The notes beneath the pieces are model-generated. The model was not told the origin of the DNA and ran no database searches. It worked only from the letters and a program-made list of their open reading frames with translations. Below are positions 44,415 to 53,834 of a stretch of DNA of 64,000 nucleotides, piece after piece (position 1 is the first letter of the stretch; every line of letters starts with the position of its first letter). The position numbers and the translations under genes are program-made. The stretch comes from Prevotella sp. UBA2850 (GTDB taxonomy: Bacteria; Bacteroidota; Bacteroidia; Bacteroidales; Bacteroidaceae), in the NCBI GenBank assembly GCA_002350805.1, contig DEFO01000015.1:43578-107577 (forward strand). The letters are read 5' to 3'.

Positions 44415-47400
44415 CTATTTTACATATATTTTTTTAGTTGTTCCATTCTTATATCGAATGATATTGACACCCTTGACAGGCTTTTCGACCTTGGCGCCAC
44501 TGACGGTATAGACACCCTCTACATCATTGCTATCTACCTGATGCCTGAAGATATCAGTTGTATCATCATCGATATCTACAAAGAAAATATTTGTCTTGGC
44601 ATAATCAATATCACCGCGAGATGTGACCTTAATATACCATACGTACGACTGCAACTTGGCATTTTCTGATGCATTCCATTGGGTTTGGCCTTTTTTGTTG
44701 AGTGAGATAAACTCATGCCTACCAGTGGCTTGATGCTCCCGATAAGTGCCATAATAGTCGTATTCGAACTCAGTAGTTTCTTGATGCAAACGGCTCTCAT
44801 TATTCTCAGGATAAATCTCTGTAATATTATCTGCCGTGAAAATATGATCAGTCATCGCAGACTTCGGTCTGATAACGTAAGGTCTGTTGCCGCGAAGCAC
44901 AGTGCCAGCGTCTTTTACCTTTTCGATATAAATATAAACTTTTGTGTTATCTGCTACTTCACCACCCGTATCTCCAGAGCCGGCAATCATGTGAATCTTA
45001 TAGAAATCGAAGTTGTTCATGTCTTCCGCTTGTATTGTATAATCGAAGGGAACATACCAACAACGATAGTGTTTCACCTCTTCCGTTTCGAAAGAACGTC
45101 TGTAAGTAACCTTACTTGCCTTTCTTCCCTCTGGATATGGATAGGGTTCACCATGAACCAGCTCGAATATTCCATCGTCTTTTATCAGCGTGCTCGTGCC
45201 GTCGCCGTTGTCCTTCCACTTATAGTCTGCGGGGGCAGCTTGAACAAAGTCGTTCTTCTTCGTCACGGTTGCCTTGTCGGCACCCTGGGCCATGACAATC
45301 TCACCGTTGTGAGTGCCGGAAGTGAGTTTAAGGACAGGGGCTGTACCATCACCAGAGAAACTTACCTCGATAGGACCGGTAATCTCGCTGCTGCCCGTGA
45401 GTTCCACATTGTTGCTCGTGTAGCCTCCCCAACCGGTGCAAGCGTCGAAAGCCGTGCCGTTTTCCTTGGCTACAATCTTCGTGTCCTTGATAGTGGTGTT
45501 GCCGAAGTTGGTCGAGAGGACGTATCCGATATTGTTCGTACCCTGAGTAGCATCGAGAACCATGTGGTCGAGCGTCAGGTCGGAGTAGTTCTGAATCATC
45601 ATCTTCACATCAGAGTTGTTGGCGATGATAGAACCGTTTTTGAACGTGATCTTGTTGTCCTTCAAGAGTTGGAAAGCCTGGGTCTTTGTACCTGAACTGC
45701 CAACTGTAGAGCCGTCCATCGTGTAGGTATGCTTGTTGAAGTCAATCGTAACGCCTGTCGCAAACTTGCCCTGAGGTGCCTTGATGCCGTTACCGGTGCA
45801 GTCGGCAAGCAGGGTGATGGTCTCACCATCCTTTACCTCTGCCCATGCAGCCTCGAGAGTCTCATACTTCACGTCACCGATCTGAGCAACTGCTTTACCA
45901 ATGGTGTACCAGGTATTATCTCCTTCAACACTCTTTATGGAAACGTATCCTTCAGGAACGAAGTTGGTGTTGGCTCCTTCTGCGAGATTGTTCTGCGGGT
46001 CGAACTTCAGGAACTTACCGCCGTTGACTGTTATTGTAGAGGGCGAATAGATACCGCCAGGATAACTGCTCTCCACCATATCTAGCATGTTCAGCGTGTA
46101 CTTGAAGTTGCCGTTCTCGTCATAAGTCTCACCGACATCAGGAACTGTTACGAACGTACCGCCATTGATAACGAGGTCACCACCGTAATACTTCTTGTTA
46201 CCTCCAGTTCCACCGGGGTAGCCTACTTGAGCAACAGAAGTTTTACCAGTGAATGTACCACTCTCCAATATAAGTTTTGAAGGATAGTCGGCTGCCAGAT
46301 GACTAACAATGAAGGCATAGTCGTTACCATACTTCACACCGCCTCCACCTTGGCTGTCTTTGATTGTAATTACACCGTATTCCATCTTGAGAGTATAAGG
46401 CTGAGATGCTCCAGTCCAAGTATGGCCATTCAGGTCAATTGTCAAAGCAAAATCACTGACACGTGGTTGCTCGCCAGAGAAACTTGTACTTTCCGTAACA
46501 TCTCTTAAAAGGGTAATTGTCTCACCACTCTTGGCCGCCTTCAATGCTTTGCTAATTGATTCATAATAAGTTTCACCAATCTTTGCAGGTGCATCAATGA
46601 ACGTGATATTTGCAGAAGCTGTTGCAGACGGGTCATCGTTCTTGGTTACTGTGACAGTAATCGTTCCAGATTTAAGTGGTGTAATCGTTGTTCCGCTAAT
46701 CGTTGCGATTGTCTCGTCTGAACTTGTGAACGTGAATTGACTATAGTCTTCAATTTTGACACCGTCAAACTTAGTATTTCCACCGATTTCAACCGGACCT
46801 GCCTCTACCATGTGAGTTCCTGAAGGCTGAACAACCAAAATCAGCTTGTGAGTAATTGTCACTTCCTGTTCAACTTTGATTGACGGGTTAGCCTTGTTCT
46901 GGAATACGACGGTTGTAGTGCCAGTGCCTACAGGAGTCAGATTACAGCGAATCCATTTGGCAGCTGCAACCTTTGATTTGAGTCGCAGATAATTCTCATC
47001 AAGAATGATGTCCCACTTATCCAACTGTTCTGTATATTGGTCTTTAGTACTGAGCACACTTCCATCTTTTGTGATAGAGAATTGTATAGCGGAAGTTGTC
47101 ATACCCATATACCAATCTGTTTTGGGGTCAACCTTGTTAACCGTAACTGAGTAGGCCGGAGCATAAACAGAGTACTGGCCATTGCCAAGATCTTTTGGCT
47201 CGTAGCCGGGAGCGCAGAACTCTGCAAGAACAGACGAGCTGAACGTACCGCCACTGACTGCGTAGGTGGCATCGCTAGCATAGGTTCCTTCTTCCTTGAA
47301 GAGGGCAACTGTGTTCTCACTGGTGAACGTACCGCCAGTGATGTTCACAGACATTGCGCCATATTGGTTATAGGTATCAGTCATCGAGACAGCTGCGCCT

Positions 47401-49124
47401 GTCATCTCCGTTCCGTTGTTGTTAGGATCGGGAGTCAGGTTTTCTGCACCGGTGCCGTGTACCGTTGCTCCATCCTCGACGTTCAGCGTGCCGCGCTTAA
47501 TGGCGATACCAGTATTACCTGTAATATTAGCACCACTCTTCACGTTCACTGTTGCCAGGCCGTTGATAGCCACACCGGCATCGTCGTTACCGTTTACAGT
47601 ACCAGTGATGTTAATCACGTTGTGCATGTCCTCGGTAATGTTCTGGCCAAGGTTGCCGCTCACGAAGACGGTACCTGATGTTCCATTGAGGGTGCCGGCA
47701 ACATTGATTACGGCTCCGTAACCTGCTTTCGAAGAGGCTGTCGGGCCGAACATGCAAACACCATAGGCACCGGAGACTGTCACGTCCTCGGCAATCGTCA
47801 GCACACTATAGTTCTCGGCACCTGCTGTTGCTGAGCCATATACATTCAGGGGCTGGCCGCCCTCACAGTTCACAATACCGTTCTTCACGGTCAGCTTACC
47901 GCTTGTCAGGTTCGTACGCCCGTTCAGGGTCTTTCCACCAAGGTCGAGTGACACTGTCTTTCCTTCGAGTGAAAGAACCATCTTATCGGAAAGGGTCACG
48001 TCGGATAGCATCACAACAGACTCACCGTCCTTGACTGCAGCAAACGCTGCCTCCAAAGACTCGTACTTCACGTCGCCAATCTGGGCGACCCAAGCACCTT
48101 GTTTCACAGTGAATGTTCCATCGCCATTGGGCACACAGATATATCCTTCGGGAAGGATTTCGTCGGGGAGTTGGACATTGAAAGTACCACCATTTACGTT
48201 AACGCTGGCTTGATTTGTAGTTAGTTTACATTGTCTAGGCCCTACAAAGGTCACGTTATTTCCTTCTCCAAGATTAACGACGACACCTGAAAGACCAGAA
48301 TCTTTCTGTGTTCCTCCTATAGACTGTATTTGGTCTCCTGTATTCTGAATAGTAACATTAGAGTTTGTAACATTGACCGCCACATTATTGTCTTCAATCA
48401 TGAAAGCACTGAACGAGTTGCTATTGCCCGAATATACATTGCTCGAAACAATAGTACTATTGTCAATGGTGAAGACAGAACCCGCAGAACCGGTAGAGCC
48501 ATTTGGGCCTTTTGCATAGATACATGCCCAACCCTTAATAGTGCTATTAGAAATGGTCATGTTGACGGGGTTGAATGTAATGATGGCATAATAAGCAGTT
48601 CCTGCATCGTTTGTCTGGATGGAGCTGTTGGTGATAGTCACCGTTGCAGCATCAGACTGATTTCCACCAATAGTCAGAGGCTGGTCGTAATTTCCACCGC
48701 CTGTGCTGAGTTTTGAATTGTCGATAGTTAGCGTACCGATATTTCCACGAGTATCTATGCATCGCCCACCAGAAGAAGGGTTCTGGATAGTAATGTCTTT
48801 AAATGTCACGTCGATTTTTTCGGATGCATTCATGCCAACGCCGAAACCTTTGCTGGCTACAGTCACAGTACGACCGTTACCATTGATGGTCATCGATTTG
48901 GAGATAGGCATACGAGCATTTTCTTTGTAATAGCCTGTAGCATCCACATTTTCCAACAACTCTATGGTTGCACCTGATTGGGCTTCAGCAATAGCCTCTT
49001 GAAGCGTAGCATACCCCTTAGAGCCAATCTGGGCGACAGGATTCTCGACCACGTCCTGTGCAGACGCCATGCCCGCCACCATTACCAACAGTGTCAGGCA
49101 GAAATAACGGATTCTTTGTTTCAT
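44415..49124 (-). CDS. Giant secreted beta-helix surface protein with four repeated modules and sorting tail
   Basis: A 1569-residue protein with signal peptide (MKQRIRYFCLTLLVMVAGMASAQ). Four modules begin with a related motif: VAQIGSKGYATLQEAIAEA (about 30), VAQIGDVKYESLEAAF (about 345), PAKIGETYYESISKAL (about 845) and VAQIGDVKYETLEAAW (about 1080). Each is followed by strand-rich sequence typical of right-handed beta-helices (SKLSTGGGN, LTVKNG, LVINGGTF). A Big_2-like domain lies at about 770-842 (FTSSDETIATISG). The C-terminal 280 residues form another globular part ending in a sorting-like tail (GVYTVSGAKV, NGTTKKIYVK), as in the protein at the window start. No catalytic motif is recognised; adhesin or matrix-binding protein is the likeliest role. 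The 62-residue ORF follows on the same strand. GC content is visibly lower than in the PUL region. Confidence 0.8.
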   Translation of the reverse strand: MKQRIRYFCLTLLVMVAGMASAQDVVENPVAQIGSKGYATLQEAIAEAQSGATIELLENVDATGYYKENARMPISKSMTINGNGRTVTVASKGFGVGMNASEKIDVTFKDITIQNPSSGGRCIDTRGNIGTLTIDNSKLSTGGGNYDQPLTIGGNQSDAATVTITNSSIQTNDAGTAYYAIITFNPVNMTISNSTIKGWACIYAKGPNGSTGSAGSVFTIDNSTIVSSNVYSGNSNSFSAFMIEDNNVAVNVTNSNVTIQNTGDQIQSIGGTQKDSGLSGVVVNLGEGNNVTFVGPRQCKLTTNQASVNVNGGTFNVQLPDEILPEGYICVPNGDGTFTVKQGAWVAQIGDVKYESLEAAFAAVKDGESVVMLSDVTLSDKMVLSLEGKTVSLDLGGKTLNGRTNLTSGKLTVKNGIVNCEGGQPLNVYGSATAGAENYSVLTIAEDVTVSGAYGVCMFGPTASSKAGYGAVINVAGTLNGTSGTVFVSGNLGQNITEDMHNVINITGTVNGNDDAGVAINGLATVNVKSGANITGNTGIAIKRGTLNVEDGATVHGTGAENLTPDPNNNGTEMTGAAVSMTDTYNQYGAMSVNITGGTFTSENTVALFKEEGTYASDATYAVSGGTFSSSVLAEFCAPGYEPKDLGNGQYSVYAPAYSVTVNKVDPKTDWYMGMTTSAIQFSITKDGSVLSTKDQYTEQLDKWDIILDENYLRLKSKVAAAKWIRCNLTPVGTGTTTVVFQNKANPSIKVEQEVTITHKLILVVQPSGTHMVEAGPVEIGGNTKFDGVKIEDYSQFTFTSSDETIATISGTTITPLKSGTITVTVTKNDDPSATASANITFIDAPAKIGETYYESISKALKAAKSGETITLLRDVTESTSFSGEQPRVSDFALTIDLNGHTWTGASQPYTLKMEYGVITIKDSQGGGGVKYGNDYAFIVSHLAADYPSKLILESGTFTGKTSVAQVGYPGGTGGNKKYYGGDLVINGGTFVTVPDVGETYDENGNFKYTLNMLDMVESSYPGGIYSPSTITVNGGKFLKFDPQNNLAEGANTNFVPEGYVSIKSVEGDNTWYTIGKAVAQIGDVKYETLEAAWAEVKDGETITLLADCTGNGIKAPQGKFATGVTIDFNKHTYTMDGSTVGSSGTKTQAFQLLKDNKITFKNGSIIANNSDVKMMIQNYSDLTLDHMVLDATQGTNNIGYVLSTNFGNTTIKDTKIVAKENGTAFDACTGWGGYTSNNVELTGSSEITGPIEVSFSGDGTAPVLKLTSGTHNGEIVMAQGADKATVTKKNDFVQAAPADYKWKDNGDGTSTLIKDDGIFELVHGEPYPYPEGRKASKVTYRRSFETEEVKHYRCWYVPFDYTIQAEDMNNFDFYKIHMIAGSGDTGGEVADNTKVYIYIEKVKDAGTVLRGNRPYVIRPKSAMTDHIFTADNITEIYPENNESRLHQETTEFEYDYYGTYREHQATGRHEFISLNKKGQTQWNASENAKLQSYVWYIKVTSRGDIDYAKTNIFFVDIDDDTTDIFRHQVDSNDVEGVYTVSGAKVEKPVKGVNIIRYKNGTTKKIYVK

Positions 49125-49338
49125 TATTATTAGTTTTAAGAATTAATTTTCATTTCCTTTTACATTAGTAAGTATGAAGTGTGAGCCTATTGACATTCTT
49201 TGTCAGTAGGTTCTGCAATACCTGTAAAAGCAAGAATGAAAAAATCAGCTCACACCTATATATACATGCAACTCGAACTCCCATCAAGAAGTCCGGCGAC
49301 ACATACACACTAGGAGGAAATGCTTTCAGATCTCTTAC

Positions 49339-49369
49339 CCTTTTACAGTTAATTTTGCAGATTTACTGA
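49339..49369 (-). repeat. Leader element, copy 1
   Basis: About 28 of 31 nt match copy 2 at 49678-49708. The shared core on the plus strand is CTTTTACAGT followed by TTGCAGATTT and CTGACG. It lies within the predicted 5' leader of the giant surface protein, 58 nt past the -7 box at 49427-49434. Confidence 0.75.
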
Positions 49370-49426
49370 CGGTAGGAACTTTATAGCTCTTCCTTACAAT
49401 CTGTCACATTTTTTTATGTGACCGTG

Positions 49427-49434
49427 CAAAGATA
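49427..49434 (-). promoter_or_regulatory. Promoter box of the giant surface protein gene
   Basis: TATCTTTG on the minus strand, giving a leader of about 300 nt before the ATG at 49124. A hairpin with 7-bp arms lies directly at the expected transcription start. Confidence 0.6.
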
Positions 49435-49519
49435 ACACTTTTTTCTGAAATTCATCCCGTTTTGAGCTGATTTTTTCATTTTTAGCATTATTGATTGTTT
49501 TATAATCTTTTATTATAAG

Positions 49520-49527
49520 TATATTTG
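49520..49527 (+). promoter_or_regulatory. Possible plus-strand promoter inside the noncoding region
   Basis: TATATTTG with a weak TTG element 22 nt upstream. The RNA would run away from the surface protein gene; only an 11-codon ORF follows, so the product could be a small RNA. Confidence 0.35.
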
Positions 49528-49677
49528 CGAGTCGTTATGATGATAATTCAGTCTGTCTTTACAAGTAGGTAGGCAAATCTTTATTGTTAATCACAAACTA
49601 TAAGCACTTCCACTTACGTGTGAAACAATCATAGAATACACAAGTAGCGATTTGCAAAAGAGATAACAGTATCGAGC

Positions 49678-49708
49678 CTTTTACAGTAAAATTTGCAGAT
49701 TTCCTGAC
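49678..49708 (-). repeat. Leader element, copy 2
   Basis: Near-identical to the element at 49339-49369, and again placed shortly downstream (44 nt) of a minus-strand -7 box, here 49753-49760. Confidence 0.75.
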
Positions 49709-49752
49709 GACTCTCAACGTTCTCTATGAACCTTTTTATTCTTAATCGGCTG

Positions 49753-49760
49753 CAAATATA
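49753..49760 (-). promoter_or_regulatory. Second, distal promoter box for the surface protein transcript
   Basis: TATATTTG on the minus strand. Transcripts from here would pass through both leader elements. Confidence 0.5.
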
Positions 49761-49952
49761 GTAAAATTTTCCGTACAGAACAATTATTTATAGATTATTT
49801 ATACCAAATAACTCTTTTTAACCCAAATACAAATGCCAATGACCGATTTAACGGGTGCTTCTGCCGTTTTGGAGAGAATCTTCAGTTGGCGACAATGCCC
49901 AAATGGGGAATAGAATTAAGACCGAAAATGTGTCTCCCTGCGAACTTTTTTC

Positions 49953-50085
49953 CAATTAATGCCTAATTAGGTTGCAATTAGTCGACTAATTACACTCTAA
50001 TTGATGCCTAATTAGCATGCAATTAATGCCTAATTGCAACGTAATTAATGCCTAATTGGAGTGTAATTAATGCCTAATTGGAAAA
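49953..50085. repeat. Six-unit, 22-bp palindromic repeat array
   Basis: Units begin near 49953, 49975, 49998, 50020, 50042 and 50064. Each has an inverted repeat of type AATTA-N5-TAATT, mostly AATTAATGCCTAATT; unit 2 is the perfect palindrome AATTAGTCGACTAATT. Linkers of 6-7 nt differ between units (AGGTTG, AGCATG, GCAACG, GGAGTG). The period is two helical turns, so all dyads face the same side of the DNA. Confidence 0.9.
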
Positions 50086-50329
50086 ACTCCAAATAAACGG
50101 CATCTTTGGAATCCTAATCAGCATCTCTGGCAAGCCAAAGAGCTGCTCTGCTTTACTAGTTGCTGTTGTTAATACTTACAAATGGGTGCAACATCATATA
50201 AGCATTCGAGATACGACAGGTAGTTGTACCCATACATTACTATAACGACAACACAAACAACTATAACAACATGAACACACATACCACCTCTATGTCAGGA
50301 ATATGTCACTTCGTCTTTATGTCAGTCAT

Positions 50330-50370
50330 CAATAAAATAATGGGAGGGGCCTCATAAGAAGTCCCTCCCA
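50330..50370 (-). terminator. Terminator of the OmpA-family gene
   Basis: TGGGAGGGGC (50341-50350) pairs with GTCCCTCCCA (50361-50370) and is followed on the minus strand by a TTATTTTATT run. It lies about 95 nt past the stop. Confidence 0.75.
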
Positions 50371-50463
50371 TCTCTCAGAGATTCGTATTTATTGTTATCT
50401 TTAGTATTCCGTTCTGTAAACAGGAGAGGAGTGAACGAACGTTACTCCTGCCCTGGTTGCTGC

Positions 50464-51582
50464 TTACTCAGCGTTGGCAATACAGATGCTCACGCGGTTC
50501 AGGTCGTTCTCAGCGAACGGCTGTACGCGGCTGCCATGGCTGCCGTAAGAAATACGGTCGGCTGCGATGCCCTTATCCTGGAGAGCCTTCACAACAACGT
50601 CGGCACGCTGGGCGGCCAGACGGTCGTTGATGCGGTCGTTACCGGTACCTGCGTCAGCATAACCGTCGATCTGCACCTTGGCCTGAGGATACTTGTTCAT
50701 GTAGTCGATGATGTCCTGAAGCTTCTGCTGCTCCTTCTCCACGATAACGGTAGAGTTGATGGTGAAGAAAATGTCGCGGCGCAGCGGCTCGATCTTCTCG
50801 ACAACGGGCTCCGGCTCAACAACGGGCTCCGGCTCAACAACGGGCTCCGGCTCGGGAACAACCACGGGAGGAGGAGTCTTTGTGAAGCTCTTACCAAGGT
50901 TGATCTTCAGACCAACGAGAGCATTGAAGTACCAGTCGGGGTTCTCAGCCTTCTTTGAGTTGTAGTGGTCAGAAAGGATGTTGGCGTTACCCTCAACAAC
51001 CAGCTGAACAGCGTCAGACAGTTTGAAACCGAGGTCGATACCAGCACGGCCATAAGGACGAACCTTGGTACCATCCCACAGATACTCGAGCTCGTACTGG
51101 CTCTTGTTCTTCAGGGTCTGACCGATTTCATTTACCTCGTCGTTGTCGAATGCGATGTTAGCACCACCACCGAGGAAAGCGGTCACGTTGAACACACGGT
51201 TGGGGTTCCAACCGCAGAACAGGTTAGACAGGTTGAACATGAAGTCCAGACCGGGAGCTACATACTTGAATTTGTAGTTCTCAGTAAGAGCGGGAGAACC
51301 ATAACCGTTCCAACCACCCTTGCTCTGCCAAGCGTTAGCCTGCAGGCGAACACCGAACACGGGAGAGAACTGATAGCCAAGGCCCAGCTGTACGTTGGGA
51401 CTGATCAGATCCTTGAACTTAGCCTCACCAAGAGTGTACTGAGCACCGCCCTGAAGGTTCAGGAACCAGTGCTTCTGGAACTCATACTTGTTGTTCTCGG
51501 CATCAGTGTAAGTTGCCTGAGCCATTGCAGTAGTGGTAAACATAGCTACCAAAGCTACTAAGATGAATTTTACTTTTTTCAT
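50464..51582 (-). CDS. OmpA-family outer-membrane protein with PEPEPVV linker
   Basis: A 372-residue protein: signal peptide 1-22, an eight-stranded beta-barrel at about 23-230, a proline/glutamate linker with three PEPVVE repeats (about 238-262), and an OmpA C-terminal peptidoglycan-binding domain at about 268-372 (DGYADAGTGNDRINDRLAAQRA). It anchors the outer membrane to the cell wall and is usually very abundant. It starts 32 nt after the FISUMP-repeat gene with no promoter seen between, so it appears to end a polycistronic unit. The repeated linker DNA (GGCTCCGGCTCAACAACG type) could vary in copy number. Confidence 0.92.
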   Translation of the reverse strand: MKKVKFILVALVAMFTTTAMAQATYTDAENNKYEFQKHWFLNLQGGAQYTLGEAKFKDLISPNVQLGLGYQFSPVFGVRLQANAWQSKGGWNGYGSPALTENYKFKYVAPGLDFMFNLSNLFCGWNPNRVFNVTAFLGGGANIAFDNDEVNEIGQTLKNKSQYELEYLWDGTKVRPYGRAGIDLGFKLSDAVQLVVEGNANILSDHYNSKKAENPDWYFNALVGLKINLGKSFTKTPPPVVVPEPEPVVEPEPVVEPEPVVEKIEPLRRDIFFTINSTVIVEKEQQKLQDIIDYMNKYPQAKVQIDGYADAGTGNDRINDRLAAQRADVVVKALQDKGIAADRISYGSHGSRVQPFAENDLNRVSICIANAE

Positions 51583-51614
51583 ATTACTTTGATTTATTGA
51601 ATAAAAATTAATTG

Positions 51615-53834
51615 TTATTTCTTATGCTTAACAGGCCTTACCGTAAGCCCTCCCTTGCGAGAAAAACGAGTAAGCTCATAGCCATTTGCCTGACTGAAAT
51701 TCATAGCATAGCCCATCTGATACTCGCGGGCAAACATATACATGGTGCTACACCAATAGTTTCCCTCTTCATTCGCGCCAATATGTTCACTGCCATTGTA
51801 GTAACCTGCACAGGGAAGGAAAATAGACTTCCCGTTCGGGCCAGTCACCTTGTAACCAAATACTCCACTACGAGTTTCGGCCGTCCAGGTACAATCGTCG
51901 CGAAGCTCTTTAAAATCAGCATCGGTAGGCATTTGCCAATCACCCTTCCAGCGCACGTGGGCTATATCATAGTCGGTACCTGCTATATTCAGACCTAACG
52001 CTGTGCTATAACCGCCATACTGAGTATTGTTCTCATCCAGGTAGGCATAATTGTTCTGAAAGTAGCCTTCACTGATTTTTTCCTGAAGCTCACCCCATGC
52101 TACATATACACCAGACTCTGTTTCTTTCTTTGCTCCTACATTATAAGTAGCCCAAAGATTACCAGAATAGAGTCCCATGTCTACAGCCGACGAAGCTTCT
52201 TTTGTGGTATCATCTTGAGGACCTTCCGGAGTTACAGGTGTCTGCCCTTCGTCGTACACAGGACGGATGAACAGATGCATGTACTTTTCAGCTGAAGTAT
52301 ACGAACGACTACGCGGCCCACTCATGTGGAAATAATAAGGCATCTGACCCGTAGCGGCATCAGCAGTCCAATAGAAGCCATGTGTATCATATGATTTCTC
52401 CGTGCAAGAGCTGTTCATATATCCGTCATAAGGAAACTCAAGAGTCATACCATTAGAGAAAGTAGCTATATACTTCTTTACACCTGAACTGGCATCATAA
52501 GTCCAAGCTGCGTTTACAGCCGCACTGACCATCTCTTCATATTCTGCTTTTGTAGGCATACGCCAACGACCACCCCATTTAGCAACGGCTATATCATAAT
52601 TCGCGTTTCCGGCAATACTTGAGGAAGTATTACCCACAGCATATTTGTTGGCGTAGGGAGAGACAACCTCACCAGTGATATCCCCCCAACCGTAATAGCC
52701 TCCGTATTCATTCGTGCTCTCAGCGCCAATGTTCCATTTTGCCCATTTCACGCTCAGGCCTAAATCGACATAACGAGCATCAGTAGTAAATAGGACCATT
52801 TCGGGGCTCTTTACTGTATCTGTACCAAGAATTGCGTAAGCAACGGCCCGATGTGCTTTACCCTCTTCCAACCCGGTAAGTTCAAATTCCACCTGTTTTT
52901 GAGTTGGTTTGCCGGTACGTGATACTTTCTTGGCTTTGTTGAAGTCAAACTCCGCAGTTCCCGATGGAACTAACTCATAGGCAACCCCATAGAGCGTGGT
53001 CCCATCAGCATCTCCGTCGAAGCTGACTTTAATGCTGGCGTTAGTGTATCCAGGTACACCTTGCAACTCACCAGAAACAGATAGTGGAAGCACATAGTCG
53101 CCATAAACAGGACGAATCATCAAACCCAGATAACGTTCCATTGGTTGAACAATGGCAGTATCCTTACCTTCAGTTTGTTTCATCACAACTGCTTTAGCAT
53201 GCGAGTTAGGACTAGAAAGAATACCAGTCCAATAATAACCGTTCAGTTTACTGCCTTCAGGAACAGCTTCCCCATTACGATAACCACCTACTGGGAAGAA
53301 AATGCTCTCACCATTGATCTTACTTGTCACTTGATAGCCTTGCTTGTCTTCATCCCACTGCCAATCGCATGAATCAACCAACTCCTTGAATTCTTTATCT
53401 GAGGGCATACGCCATTTATCCTCCCACATTAGATTAGCTACATCATACTCAGTATTGATAATGGTTGATGGTGGAAGAATGCTAGGATAATAATTAGAAT
53501 TCTGAGACTTACATTTCAAAGTGTTGTCAGCCCAACCCACAATGTAACCAGGTTCAGACTCACTAGTAGCACCAAGATTGAACGTTGCCCACTTTACAGA
53601 AAGGCCTAAATCCTTCATCTCGGCAGTAGCAGGACTTTCAACAACTTCAGCAGATTCACCGAAAGTAATACTATCTATTTCTGAGACAGGATATTTAACT
53701 TGTGACTGTGACTTATATGTCTTGTTCAAATTCAAAATTAACACACGCTGAGGTTTAGACGGAGCTTTCTTTTGCGCCTGCAAAACCCCGATGCCAATAA
53801 AGAGCAGTAGACTTATGATGAGATACTTTTTCAT
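51615..53834 (-). CDS. Secreted protein with three FISUMP (Fibrobacter major paralogous) domains
   Basis: A 739-residue protein with signal peptide (MKKYLIISLLLFIGIGVLQA). Three domains of the FISUMP/DUF1566 type start near residues 72, 355 and 555. Each has DLGLSVKWA or DMGLYSGNLWATYN at its start, a WRMP(S/T) or WQMPT motif, and a GYYWT/GFYWT/GNYWC motif. Between the first and second lies a fibronectin-like segment (about 240-350). Such domains are common in secreted proteins of Fibrobacter and Bacteroidetes; their ligand is unknown. The start overlaps the previous gene by ATGA. An adhesive or structural surface role is inferred. Confidence 0.83.
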   Translation of the reverse strand: MKKYLIISLLLFIGIGVLQAQKKAPSKPQRVLILNLNKTYKSQSQVKYPVSEIDSITFGESAEVVESPATAEMKDLGLSVKWATFNLGATSESEPGYIVGWADNTLKCKSQNSNYYPSILPPSTIINTEYDVANLMWEDKWRMPSDKEFKELVDSCDWQWDEDKQGYQVTSKINGESIFFPVGGYRNGEAVPEGSKLNGYYWTGILSSPNSHAKAVVMKQTEGKDTAIVQPMERYLGLMIRPVYGDYVLPLSVSGELQGVPGYTNASIKVSFDGDADGTTLYGVAYELVPSGTAEFDFNKAKKVSRTGKPTQKQVEFELTGLEEGKAHRAVAYAILGTDTVKSPEMVLFTTDARYVDLGLSVKWAKWNIGAESTNEYGGYYGWGDITGEVVSPYANKYAVGNTSSSIAGNANYDIAVAKWGGRWRMPTKAEYEEMVSAAVNAAWTYDASSGVKKYIATFSNGMTLEFPYDGYMNSSCTEKSYDTHGFYWTADAATGQMPYYFHMSGPRSRSYTSAEKYMHLFIRPVYDEGQTPVTPEGPQDDTTKEASSAVDMGLYSGNLWATYNVGAKKETESGVYVAWGELQEKISEGYFQNNYAYLDENNTQYGGYSTALGLNIAGTDYDIAHVRWKGDWQMPTDADFKELRDDCTWTAETRSGVFGYKVTGPNGKSIFLPCAGYYNGSEHIGANEEGNYWCSTMYMFAREYQMGYAMNFSQANGYELTRFSRKGGLTVRPVKHKK

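Larger units (their letters stand above)
49125..50340. other. Long AT-rich noncoding region with promoters and repeats
   Basis: About 1.2 kb with no supported ORF. It holds three TAnnTTTG-type boxes, a duplicated 31-nt element, a 7-bp hairpin (49403-49409 with 49416-49422) at the expected RNA start, and a six-unit palindromic array. These are listed separately. The part between 50086 and 50329 shows nothing I can interpret. Confidence 0.75.

Noticed and set aside
49953..50085. CRISPR array
   Set aside because: Units are 22 bp with 6-7 nt linkers, far too short for spacers, and no cas genes are present.
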